Below, piece by piece: positions 33,487 through 45,235 of a stretch of DNA of 64,000 nucleotides. Made by a program: the position numbers and the translations under genes. The notes under the pieces were generated by a model. It was not told the origin of the DNA. It worked only from the letters and a program-made list of their open reading frames with translations, and made no database searches. Position 1 is the stretch's first letter. The number at the start of each line of letters is the position of its first letter. This DNA is from Nematostella vectensis (Eukaryota; Cnidaria; Anthozoa; Actiniaria; Edwardsiidae): positions 14,664,951 to 14,728,950 of the forward strand of contig NC_064041.1 in the NCBI RefSeq assembly GCF_932526225.1, written 5' to 3'.

Positions 33487-34835
33487 GTAAAGGTGCAGCG
33501 GCTTCCCGCTAGCGGCCATCTTAGCGTCTTCTCAATTCACGAATGCCCTCCACACGAGAGGCGTCGTTTTGACCGGAAAATTTTAAAAAATACGCTATGC
33601 CAAGGGAAAGAAAGCTTCCAGCTAGACTCAGAGGTAATCATAGATGATTCTTTTGCAGATTTATAACGGAAATCATTTTATTTCTCACACTGTCACGAAA
33701 CACATAGGGAACAATCCGTTCTTGTTGATGGAGTCTCATCTGCCCCTATAAGTGTGTCATCTGGTGTGCCCCAGCGGACCGTTCTCGGCCCACTGATGTT
33801 TTTGTTTTTACTCTACATAAATGACATCGGCAATGATTATAAATCTTCTACCATAAGATTGTTGATGATACTCTTTTATACAGTGTCATCGAGGCAACTT
33901 CTGATGCACATCAGCTCCAGTCTGATCTTACCTCCATCGAGAAATGGGCAGAGAAATGGCTCATGTCCTTTAACCCAACAAAATGTTTTGTCATGAGAGT
34001 CACGAGAAATAGGGAACCTATAGTATTTAACTACACATTGATGAACCACATCCTTAAACCAGTTGAACACCATCCATACCTAGGCGTCGAGCTCTCGAAC
34101 ACACTTGACTGGAGCTGGCATATAAACAACAAAGTGTCCAAAGCCAACCAAACCTTAGGTTTTTTTAGGCGCAACCTAAGCAATTGCCCAGAGAACATTA
34201 AGGAAGCTGCTTACAAAACGCTCGTTCTTCCACACTTAGAGTATGCCAGCTCTGCCTGGGATCCATGGTTAAAGAAACACGTCAAACAGATTGAGAAGGT
34301 TCAAAGGAGGGCGGGTCGTTTTGTTAAAAATTGCTGGGATAGGACTCCTGGCACAGTCACAAACATCCTAAACGATTTGGAGTGGCCCCCTCTCTCTAAA
34401 AGGCGCCAGGATGCCAGGCTTACATTATTTTACAAGGCTGTTAACAAAAAATCAGCACTTGAGATACCAGACAATATTGATAGACGCACCCGCCAATTAC
34501 GCAGCTCTCATCCAGATAAATTTATCGAGTTATGTCCAAGAACAGAAGCTCGTTTTTCTGTAGGACAATAAAAGAATGGAACAAGCTGCCCCGCCTTACC
34601 CTGGATTCCACTAGTGCAGATATTTTTAGAGAACGAATAAAATAAAATAAAATTATTAAAATTATATTAATACCAATAATGCTGTTTAAACGATTTTTAT
34701 TTTTTATTATTATTTTTATTCTGCCTTATTATTATTTTTATTATTATTATTTTTATTATTATTATTATTTCTATTATTATTATTATTATTTTAGTTAATT
34801 AATTAATTAATGTATTTATTTATTTATTTACTTAT
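33487..34835 (+). mobile_element. 5'-truncated CR1/L2-like non-LTR retrotransposon
   Basis: The 3' half of a reverse transcriptase gene. An SGVPQRTVLGPLMF block followed by YINDI lies near 33754-33825. A degraded catalytic box reads VDDT where ADD is expected (about 33868). A 202-codon open frame (33963-34571) carries FNPTKC, YLGVELS, KANQTLGFFRRNL and LVLPHLEYASSAWDP. These motifs fit the thumb and C-terminal region of CR1/L2/Jockey-type elements. Frames change near 33870-33960 and at the 3' end. It ends in AATAAAATAAAAT and ATT-rich tail sequence (34636-34835). It is inserted within the (GGAA)n tract of gene copy 3 and is not functional. Confidence 0.8.
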
Positions 34836-35555
34836 ACAATTAATATCCACAGTGATGGTAACCCCTATGTGAATTAACAATGTAGATGTAGATGTAGAAC
34901 GAAGGAACGAAGGAAGAAACGAAAAGGAAGGAACGAAAGAAGGAACGAAGGAAGGCTAGGACCTTACATACCAAAGCTTTCCATATCACAGTAGGCCACG
35001 ATTCTTCGACCAAATGGCAATTTAAAGGGATAGTACCCACTCGGAACGGATGCACGAGCAGATTTGAGGTCTGCGCATGAATGGACGCGATTCTTCGGGG
35101 AAAAAATGAAAAAAATAATGAGAAATTTTATAATGGTAAACATATTTTTTATAACAAAACATAGGTTAGAAGGGGAACAAACAACCAAACTCGTGCTTGT
35201 TGTAACAAATTTATAACATTTTTTATAACTGTACTTTATTGTATGGTTCCACGTTTTCCATGTATTGAACTCCCCGACTTCCCGCTCCGAAGTCCGCACG
35301 ATGTGTGTGCCGGTCCGCGTCTTTCAGCATACACATCCTGTCGTTTTTACGGAAGGCGATACTAAGGCAGAAGAACTCCGACTGACACCGTGACATGCAA
35401 TCCACGACATCCCACGCCTCGCTCTCGCGAATTGTGTGACCTTTCACCTCATAACCATATATGGAATACGATGACTCACATTGCTGACCGCTGACCCATC
35501 GAAGAAATAGTAGCCATGGTAACAGAAAAAATGTAAAGATGCCAATGGCTTTCAT

Positions 35556-37180
35556 TCCTAGCAAGGGATGCAAATATTTATGAGAAATAAATAGTTATCC
35601 AAAAATTGCATTAACGCTTTTTTTATGAAATTTATTCAAATAGCGATAACGCCATTCGTCATTAATCATTTTTGGACTTTTCTATTCTTAATTAATCATC
35701 TATGGACAATTCCCGGTGCTTGTATTAGGCGTCCTAATTAAGTGTGCACTCTGAGACCCCATGTGCCGGCAGTGCGCCATGGGTATTAATTGATTATGCA
35801 AATAAGTGTTAAGGCGAGAAGAAAAAGATGTGGTAGATGTTCCATAGTAGGATACATGGATATCTTAAAGAGTTGCTCCTAATAATATGCTTATGATGTC
35901 AATTAACAATTAACAATTAACTAAATTAATGAAGAAATGAATTTTTTCTTGTGTAAAAAAATTGCGTGCATTAACCACATAGGGCCTCAGCAGGAACCTA
36001 GATAGCCTCACCGAGAATGCCATAAACAGATGCAAGGCTTGTATTCTCTAACCAGTAGTGCAAGCCATTTGACATTTTGCAATTTCTTATAGTCAACATT
36101 GATTGAAATAGGTGTATACAGTTAAAAAAAGAACAGAAAGTGGGATGGATTGTATTCTATTCAATTCTTCCCAATAACTTAATTAACATACTTGAATGGG
36201 GCTAATTGGGGGAAGTCGTGCCATAAGTTTGGTAAGGAAAACCCTTTGAAATAAAAAAAAAACGATACTTTAAGTGTGTTATTTAACAAGCATACAGACA
36301 AATACTGATTTTAGTTATGACAGTTTTAGTACATCGAAAACTAATGTAGAGAAAGTTTCCTTTTTATAAATCGATCCCTTTTCTAGGCACGATAAACATG
36401 CCAGCATTTAGCATTCTTAGAAAGTTATTTTTTTTGTTTTTGGTCCTGTCTTACCTTTTGGGTTGAAACCACTGTTGATTTAATTGCGACAACCTAGCTA
36501 AATCTCGAGCCAAATTGATTTGCCTAGTATTAACATAAACATGTTTTAAAAAACTTTACGGGGACTTCCTCCCTAAGACGGTGCGCTCTGATTGGTTCGC
36601 TATCTCGTGACAGTTCTCGCGCCAAGCAATGCATAATGAGTAAATGCTCGAAATAGGCGCAGCAAATTCACGTTTCGAAATCAATGTTCGTGCGAGAAAC
36701 TAGCTACAAAATTTAAACACAAAACCCTGAAACCAGGCGCAATTTATTTACTTGATTCAACAATTCATGGAACAAGAACTCTGACAAAGATTCCTGGGCT
36801 TTAAAAAAGACGGTCCTTCAAATACGTTTTTCGTCTCTAGTAAAGAAAATCGATAGTGTTTCGACATTACTTATCAAAGTAGTTAACTGCTAGCCGTTCT
36901 TTCTTTGTTGAACTCCGTGAAGGCAAAGCGGGCGTATGTCAGATTGCAGCAGTCCTACTCGAGATAACAAATTAAACAATACAAACTGTTCTCCCTGAAT
37001 GAAATAAGAATCTGACCCAAAATGTCATATCTTTTAATTTTTCTTTGGCTAAAATACGACGAACACCTAACACCCAACAGGTTTCTTGTTTTGTTTTTTA
37101 AAAAAATTTGGAAGAAACCCTGCAATTGCAAAGTCTCTCTGGCAAAAAAAAAATATATGTTGAAAGAGAAAAACTCCCTT
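35556..37180. other. 5' flank of gene copy 3, no gene seen
   Basis: Paralogous to 1051-2620 with small indels, for example an extra TTCGTGCGAGAAACTAGC-type insert near 36690. No coding sequence is recognised. Confidence 0.6.
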
Positions 37181-38401
37181 CTCCTTATAATGGTCAACCT
37201 ATTAAAAACTCCCTTCTCCTTATAATTGTCTATATATATAATTGTCTATTAATAGGGGTGGACCATTATAAGGGGAAGGGAGTTTTTAATAGGGGTGGAC
37301 CATTATAAGGAAAAGGGAGTTTTTAATAGGGGTGGACCATTATAAGGAGAAGGGAGTTTTTAATAGGGGTGGACCATTATAAGGAGAAGGAAGTTTTTAA
37401 TAGTGGTGGACCATTATAAGGAGAAGGGAGTTTTTAATAGGAGTGGACCATTATAAGGAAAAGGGAGTTTTTAATAGGGGTGGACCATTATAAGGAGAAG
37501 GGAGTTTTTAATAGGAGTGGACCATTATAAGGAGAAGGGAGTTTTTAATAGGGGTGGACCATTATAAGGAGAAGGGAGTTTTTAATAGGGGTGGACCATT
37601 ATAAGGAAAAGGGAGTTTTTAATAGGGGTGGACCATTATAAGGAGAAGGGAGTTTTTAATAGGGGTGGACCATTATAAGGAGAAGGGAGTTTTTAATAGG
37701 GGTGGACCATTAGAAGGAGAATGGAGTTTTTAAGAGGGGTGGACCATTATTAGGAGAAGGGAGTTTTTAATAGGGGTGGACCATTATAAGGAGAAGGGAG
37801 TTTTCAATAGGGGTGGACCATTATAAGGAAAAGGGAGTTTTTAATAGGGGTGGACCATTATAAGGGGAAGGGAGTTTTTAATAGGGGTGGACCATTATAA
37901 GGAAAAGGGAGTTTTTAATAGGGGTGGACCATTATAAGGAAAAGGGAGTTTTTAATAGGGGTGGACCATTATAAGGAGAAGGGAGTTTTTAATAGGAGTG
38001 GACCATTATAAGGAGAAGGGAGTTTTTAATAGGGGTGGACCATTATAAGGAGAAGGGAGTTTTTAATAGGGGTGGACCATTATAAGGAGAAGGGAGTTTT
38101 TAATAGGGGTGGACCATTATAAGGAGAAGGGAGTTTTTAAGAGGGGTGGACCATTATAAGGAGAAGGGAGTTTTTAATAGGGGTGGACCATTATAAGGAG
38201 ATGGGAGTTTTTAAGAGGGGTGGACCATTATTAGGAGAAGGGAGTTTTTAATAGGGGTGGACCATTATAAGGAGAAGGGAGTTTTCAATAGGGGTGGACC
38301 ATTATAAGGAAAAGGGAGTTTTTAATAGGGGTGGACCATTATAAGGAGAAGGGAGTTTTTAATAGGGGTGGACCATTATAAGGAGAAGGGAGTTTTTAAT
38401 A
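37181..38401. repeat. 37-bp satellite array, block 3, inverted
   Basis: The first one to two units (37172-37230) are in the same orientation as blocks 1 and 2. After a junction of ATAATTGTCTATATATATAA type (37222-37250) the array runs in the opposite orientation (GGGGTGGACCATTATAAGG) for about 31 units. Confidence 0.95.
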
Positions 38402-40768
38402 GTCGGGTCGCTTAGCGCACAAAAAATGCTCAATCTATACAGAGTGGACGAAAACACCAAAATTGTTATAAATATAGCCTAGAGGATGGTAATCAATATT
38501 GAGACCGGTGCCCACCGGTACCATTTGCGGATCCATAAATAAAGAGTAATTATTTTGTTTAGAAATCTGGTGTTGCGGGTACCCTGAGGTAAGATTTTCA
38601 TACCTTTCCCAGACACAAAAAAAGATCAAAATGCACATATTTGAAAACGATTTCTATCATTTCAGCTGTATTTTATCGAATTTCGAGCCAAGAAACATAT
38701 AAATAGCTATGAAAAGCTACATTTAAAGAAGAAGGAAAACCTAATGGAACCCAGGCCCCACGCGGCTTTATTTACATCGCTTTCGCTAACATGCAAATAT
38801 GACTGATTTTTATCATAAAATAAGCACAAATGTGGTGGACATGAATTTTTCCAGAAATTTTTTTTCAATAAGTTCTCTAAGTATTATATTAAGGGCTATA
38901 GAGCTTTAATTTAACCAGCGCGGCTGTAATTAATAGACCCGTCAGCAGGAAAAAAAATCTGCTACCGATGAGGAAGATTTTTCATTTCCCAATTGTGCGT
39001 TGATAAATTATACCATGACAACTCGGATCATTTGTTTATCTTTTCGTTACGGCCCTATGTTATTTTAAAATCAAAGCATCACAATTGTTTCCGAGGCGAG
39101 AGCCTCGCTCTACCCCATGCTAGTTATGGGTCAAAGCGGGGGAGCCGGCAGACGCCCTTGACTTCCAACCACTCGGTCGTATAAAGCCAAAAACCCTAGC
39201 TAATAGCGTTCCATGATTTATATTTTCATTTTGTAAAAAAAAAGGATATCGAACTAATATCGATCGGCAGCGGTGGCTGGCGTCTACAGATATGGCGCTC
39301 AAAACCTTCTGATCGTTAGAATAATTAATTCTGTCTTACCTCAGGTTTTGGGCTAAACGTGTCCTCTCTTAAGGTTGACGCTAGTATCGTCAACACTAGA
39401 GTTTTTGAACACTTGTTTATAGCACCGTCGTTTCTTCGGCACCTCGAAGAAAACCTCCCAAAGAAAGGAAAAAACCTCTGTTTGGAAAAGAAATCCACGC
39501 GGACCCTGGGCACATGCTAGCGTACGCGCATCATTCTGAAAAGTATCTTTCAGTTTGTTTCAGAATAACTTTCTCCTCTTTATTACAATAACGGTCCGCC
39601 GATCACTGATCCGCACCTTAGGAAAAGCCTCGAAAACTCTGTCCTTTAGTAGAAAACGGTTAAGGGATTTCTCATTCCTAAAATCTCCCAAGCGTGTCTC
39701 ATGTAAATTGTGGAGCTCGGACATCAGGAAAAGGAACGTACCATTTTCAACAGCCTCCACTTATATATTCTGTTAATATATTCTATAAGCATGACAAAAG
39801 CTCTGTACTTTTTTAATCACCCTCTCTCGCTTCCTGGAGACCTTTCCTTTTCTTAAGACATCTCTAGGATAATAAAATAGTCCTCTATTGGTGCGGCGAT
39901 TCATCACTATGATGCATACGTAGGGAGCAATGAGCGCTGTTTTTTTTGTAGTGCCTCGAGCATTAATACCGCAAATTCGTGACAATTCCTGTGCCATTTT
40001 GCGCTATTTGCGCGACAAAGAGTTTCTACAGATGTTTCTTTTGAGAACATCAAAATCCTCTAATATTCTCAAGAAAAGAATCACAACCTAATAACTTTGA
40101 TTAAGGAGGCATATCTAAAGCATCTTATTGGTCTTTGGTGTCTAGTTGACAGACACTTACAAAGCCCCCTTATTAAATCCATCTCTACCTCTTTTTATTT
40201 AGCCAACGTCAAAATACCCGATAATTGCGATTAATCGCAGATTTAGAAGAAATAAATTTAACATCAAGACAAAATTTCATATTTAGTAGGTTATATACAT
40301 TGTACGTCCTTGATACATAAAGAATGATCTTTTTTACCTAAAATACGCGATTTTATGAGGCACTTACAGCATATACAGTGCCAATATAAGCCGCCATCTT
40401 GGATAACCGTAAGGGGGATTGGGTCTAGCTTTGAAAACGTTTTCTCTTAAATAAATCATTTTAATGCAGCAGACGACAGTTTTATCTTGAAATATTAACA
40501 AATACTGTCATATTTCCCCTACCGAAAAAAAAAAAACAATCAGATATTTCGCCTTAGAAATACAAGATCTTTTAATTAAATTTCACCACAGGGAACCCGT
40601 GATGGACGCTTTTTTCTAATTTTTATTCCTTTATTACACAAAATCCTCAATTGGTACCGGTGGGCACCGGTCTCAATATTAATTAGCATCCTCTTGGCTA
40701 TCTTTTTGCCAAGTTTGGTGCTTTTGTCCGCTATGTATAGATTGAAACACTAAGCGACCTGACTATAA
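38402..40768 (-). mobile_element. TIR DNA element C, full-length copy
   Basis: Both termini are present: left TAGTCGGGTCGCTTAGCG and, on the opposite strand at the right, TAGTCAGGTCGCTTAGTG. Each is followed by an imperfect arm with CAATCTATACA and GACCGGTGCCCACCGGTACC. Satellite flanks both sides. Possible target duplications are TA or TAATAG, but the flanking repeat makes the choice ambiguous. About 2.4 kb, with no recognisable transposase. The copy at 3042 lacks the 38402-38930 part. Confidence 0.65.
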
Positions 40769-40848
40769 TAGTGTTGGACCATTATAAAGTTCACATAAGG
40801 AGAAGGGAGTTTTTAAAACAAAGATCAGCGCCGAGGGCCACTGAGTCG

Positions 40849-43093
40849 TTATTGTTGAAAACCATCCCGACTAAGCCCCAGTCTCTCCGCGGCCATCCTC
40901 TTGATTTCCTTGCGGTCGTCTTTCCCGGTTCTTGTCTTTGGAAACTCATCGAAGACAAGATAATATCTCGGTCTGGTCAAATCTATGCCTGCAGTATTAG
41001 CGCGTAACTCCTCGCAGGCCCATTGGTTAATTTGGGCTATAGCGGACTCTGAATCGGCACGAAAGCGAGGATTCAACACAACGCATGCGCACACGACTTC
41101 ATAAAGCCGCTGGTCTGGAACACCGACGGCGATCACTTGCTGAATACACTCGTGGACGTGAAGTGGTAACTCGACCTCTGCGGGTTGTATAGATTCTGTA
41201 GCGCATTTGATCAGATTATCCTGACGCCCGTGGATGCGGAGTCGGCCGTCGCTCGTGAGTGATGCTCTATCGTGAGTAAAGTACCAGCCAGTGGGGGATT
41301 TGGCTTCGTGTCTGTGACCTTTTATCATGAAGTCTGAGCGGAGAAGCATGCCCGCCTCTCTGACACACAGTTCCCCTGTTAGAAACAAACCAGATATGAT
41401 ATTCTTCACTTCTTATGATACATTTGGATATTTTGCAGATTTTGAACATAGTTTACAGGGGGGTGCAGGGCGTGCGAATGCACCCCGCCCCCCCCCCCCC
41501 CCTTACAACGGCCGAAGGTCCACTTTCGGAGAAATTCTAGGTACGGGCCTAGTTTAGGACAATTTTTATCAAAACGGTCACACAGACAAAAGGACATACA
41601 GAGCCGTACAACACACTTTTCAACTTTGCTTTAATTATTTATAGCTTGTAAACTGAAGGACAGACAGACAAACGGACAGACTGACCTTTTGTGTCGACCA
41701 TTACTAACTTTCCTTCGGGGTCGACTATCTTGACTTCAAATCCTGGTATTATCTCGTACAGACCAAACTCAGCAGAGTCGATGTTGTCTCGCGTACAAAT
41801 CGTTCGGCCAGCTGTGCAGAATTCTGTCGCAGCATAAACCACTAAAACCTTTGTATGTGGTAATTTGGAGATGGCCTAAGAGAAATGAAGTACATAGTGT
41901 CAAAATCTTTCATAGTTAGAGTGTGTCTATTAACACGGGTTATTAAGACAAGAAGTTCTTCTAACAAAAACAAAAACGATAAATAAGTCTGTCTTTGTTG
42001 GAAAGCGAAATATTCCCTACCCCTACCCCCTACAGCAAAAGTCTTGCACCCCCCTGGGTAAGAGTCCTAGTTAACCCATACAGCAGTCGATATCTCATCA
42101 CAATTCAATCATAATCCCACTTACCTTCTTCACCGTTTTTTTGTCCATCATCTGTCCTCCTGTCTCAAGCTGCACTAACTTTCTCAGATCGTAACGATCA
42201 ACCCCTTCGAGCTCGTAAAGATCAAGAAAGAACGGCGGAAGCACTATAGCATTCGTCACTTTTTCCTCCTCGAAGACGCCAAGCATGGCGCCAATCATGT
42301 GACTGTCTAATGACAATCTTGGCGGGAAAATGACGTAAGTCAAACCAAGCAGCGCAGATAGTGTGAAGATACAACTTCCAGTTATCCAATCAAAGGGCGC
42401 GTACGAAAATATCACAGTGTCGCTTGTGTAGCCACAAGCAAACGTCTCATGAATGATAGCGTTGACAAATCCGTGGTGCGTGTATTCACATGGTTTCGGG
42501 ATACCTGTGCTACCGGAAGTGAAAATAAAGACAGTGAGGTCATCGAACTGTACTTCATTCTCTGCCTTTATAAGAACGTCGCGAGGTTTTTCTTTTCCTG
42601 ATCGAAGAAGAGTCTCGTAACTATGGCAACTAGTAGACACACCGTCATCTGGCCCAACGAAAATGGCTGCTTTGATGTCGCCCACAATTGCACTGACGGC
42701 GGAAGTGACGTCACTTTGTTGAGAACTAAACGCAACCGCTGATATCTGGCCGCTTAATTCAGTCACTGCATCGTCATAATGGGGACCTACAATCAGCGCT
42801 ACTGCGCCGATCCTATTCAAGGCCATGTGAAATACGATAAACTCTATTGAAGTCTCCAGCATAAGCAATACCTCATCCCCTCTCCCCAGGCCTAGCTCAA
42901 GCAGCATGATCGCGAGGCACTGGGATTGCTCCTGGTACTGTTTGAAGGTTATGGACTTCCTGTGGTTATAGCCTGTCTCGTCACGGTAGACAATGGCTTC
43001 CTTGTCAGGACGCAGAGCTGCTTGTTCGTCTAAAAGCTGGAATAAGGTCCTACATTCCAGCGGAGTGGTGTGTGGTCGATGTACGTAGCTCAT
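40849..43093 (-). CDS. Acyl-CoA synthetase (AMP-binding, ACSF2-like)
   Basis: Three coding exons, minus strand: 42125-43093 (GTAAGT donor), 41686-41875 (CTTAG acceptor, GTCAGT donor) and 40849-41375 (CTAACAG acceptor). Phases agree and give 561 aa. The ATP/AMP-binding loop is FIFTSGSTGIPKP (about residues 190-202). Further core motifs are YEIIPGFEVKIVDPEG, GWYFTHDRASL (usual GDR replaced by HDR) and RIHGRQDNLIK, then the C-terminal TRTGKDDRKE with the conserved lysine. The enzyme should activate a carboxylic acid to acyl-AMP and then the CoA thioester. The start Met (MSYVHRPHT) aligns with the conserved region of ACSF2-type enzymes; an upstream exon with a targeting peptide is possible. The 41380-41685 intron holds a G/C-run repeat relic. 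The frame is intact, so it is probably functional. Confidence 0.85.
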
Positions 43094-45172
43094 TGTATCT
43101 AAACAAATACAATATCTATCAATTCCTTTCTTTTCAATTTTTAATATAATGTGTTTTTTTGTGTGTATACGGCACTTCTTACAATTGACATGTTACAGAA
43201 AGATTTTAAATATAGTTGTAGTTTTTTTATTCTTCGCACTGCCTAAACCTGAACCGCACTACAATTACGAAAAAATGATGCGATTCTGTACTCTCCTGCG
43301 CAATAGCTTTCTGTGTCGCTTGTTTACTTCGAGCGACGCAGAAAACTTTATGCGTTCTAAACGGCGCATGGATAAAACGGTCACCAGCCGTATGTCTCGC
43401 AGACGTCCGTATTTAATTTGAGTAGCCGTATGCAATGGTTTTAGACGCCGAATTAACCATATTGGAAAGATTTTATACGGCTAAATTTTATGTGTTTTTA
43501 TGTTTCTTTGTTTGTTTTTAATTACATTATGCATTAGAAACGGTAATGAAAAGAACGGCGTCTAAATCCAACCCTATCCAAAGGCGTTCGGCACGGGGTA
43601 AGTGAGGCGTGCAAAACGCCTAAGCCGTGCCAAATAGAATGGACCGGTCTAATTTGATTAGACGGCGTTCTTTTCGTGTACCTGGACACCTTCTATTTGG
43701 AACGGGGCATACACAACAGTGTTTAAACTAGGTATAAGATAGTATATCATATATATGCATTTTCCTGGGACGGTAGGCACAGTGATTGTTACGCTAAATT
43801 ATAATAATAAATAGTAGCTCGGATTACGCAGCATAACTTGACCGGGCTTTCTAATCAAAGACGGATAGCGCGTCGCTAACAAGGCACATTTGAGCCAAAT
43901 TAGATGGAAATTTGTGGTTTATTATTACAATTTGGCCTAACAATCACTGTTTCTACCGCCCTTGATTTTCGGAGCAAGCTCCGAGCTTGGTCCGAGCGGT
44001 GCAGATCAGCGCAAGTAATTTTCACGTAATTTTCACGTAATTCTCACTGGAACGCAAGCACAAGAGCAAGCGCAAGAGAATGAAACTGCTTGCTCTTGTG
44101 TTTGACAGATTCTCACTTGTTTTGCGGTTCCGTATGCGCTTACGTTTGCACTTGCGTCGCCGTGAGAAACAGCCTTTATCGAACAGTCGGCAACCCGACA
44201 AATCAGAGAAAACCATACTTACACATTTCCTTGACTTCTAAGTAATTCTTGATGTACTATCAGTAGTAAGAAAGCATCTTGTAGTCCGTGACGAGCGTGC
44301 CAGCTTGTGTCCGGCACAGGAACATGTGTAAGTGTAAAGAGATGACGTTACTCCATACCCTATATATAGAAATGCACCTTTTGCCCAATCTGTTCGCATC
44401 ATTATATAACATGCAGCCTAGTCACTGGCGTGATATCATTCACACTGCTCGATTTTATTTTCGAGAAACAGAGAAACAGTTGCCTTGCTTTTTTTTAGGT
44501 CTTAGACTTCGTGTAGATTTTGATTTTTTGTTTTTTTCCCGGCACAAGAAATCTGAAATAGCATATCACGGCCGCCATCTTGGATTATGCGCTGCGCGCA
44601 GGGGGTGGGGAGGGAAAATGCCCAAACACATCATTTTTCCTGCTATACAGGTGAAGACAGGTGATTTTTTAAAGGACTAAGTAAATCAATTCTACAATAT
44701 AATACAAAGAAAATACCCTTATAAAAACAGTAGGAGTACCATGGCATGGGCTTGAAACTTCCACAAATATATGCATATTAAATAAAATAGAAAGGTCATT
44801 GATTTAACATCATAATTCAATTTGTTGTAGACTTTCAATCATGGAAACAAAACACTGAGTCATCTTGCAAGTGCTCATTTGTGAAGTCTACGGGGGACAA
44901 ATACCAAAAAGACTCTGGGACAACAATTAAGTATTTCAAGTGCAATAGAGGAGGAAAACATCGATCTGTTGTGAAGGGACCGAGAAGGACAAAAACCCAA
45001 GGTGCAGTAATTGCAGAAGTAATCCAAGTACAGTAATTGAAGGAGTAATCCAGTACAGCTTGATTACACCTGGCGCATTTCTCTGTCACACTTATTGCAA
45101 AGTGCAGATCTAACATTTTGAATGGCTTACTTTTTGAAAACTGTCTGAATACCATGGTTCAGTTTGTAATAT
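43094..45172. other. Intergenic region rich in fold-back repeats
   Basis: No gene is supported. At 43417-43500 the arms AGCCGTAT and ATACGGCT frame a small inverted repeat. At 43549-43677 GAAAAGAACGGCGTCTAA faces its near-perfect complement. At 44035-44160 short inverted runs of GCAAGCACAAGAGCAAGCGC occur. CCGCCATCTTGGAT (44572-44585) is shared with other elements of the window. The 130-codon ORF at 44288 shows no domain. Confidence 0.55.
43549..43677. mobile_element. Fold-back MITE candidate
   Basis: Terminal arms GAAAAGAACGGCGTCTAA and TTAGACGGCGTTCTTTTC pair over 18 nt with one mismatch. The interior holds a second imperfect pair (GGCGTTCGGCACGG / CCGTGCC). There is no ORF. Target duplication is not evident. 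Confidence 0.5.
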
Positions 45173-45235
45173 GTGTATGCTCTTGATAATTTTTATTTTA
45201 TTTTTTTACTTTTTTATATTCTAGGCTCATGCAAA

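Larger units (their letters stand above)
20331..35555 (-). pseudogene. PAN/apple + fibrinogen-like gene, copy 3 (disrupted)
   Basis: All seven exons are present at the sizes found in the intact copies: 35235-35555, 34972-35092, 33161-33328, 32932-32978, 32344-32390, 31166-31266 and 20331-20401. Three changes argue against normal function. The acceptor before the GGWTL exon has lost its AG (CT to AT on the plus strand at 33329-33330). A non-LTR retrotransposon fragment sits in the preceding intron. The last intron, about 0.94 kb in copy 2, has grown to 10.8 kb by insertion of the 9.76-kb Polinton-type element. The final exon also has two substitutions (R to P and W to L) relative to copy 2. 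The coding frames themselves remain open, so decay is recent and some aberrant transcript could still be made. Confidence 0.7.

Noticed and set aside
44288-44680. 130-codon plus-strand ORF
   Set aside because: No domain, low-complexity parts and a transposon-associated CCGCCATCTTGGAT inside; not supported as a gene.
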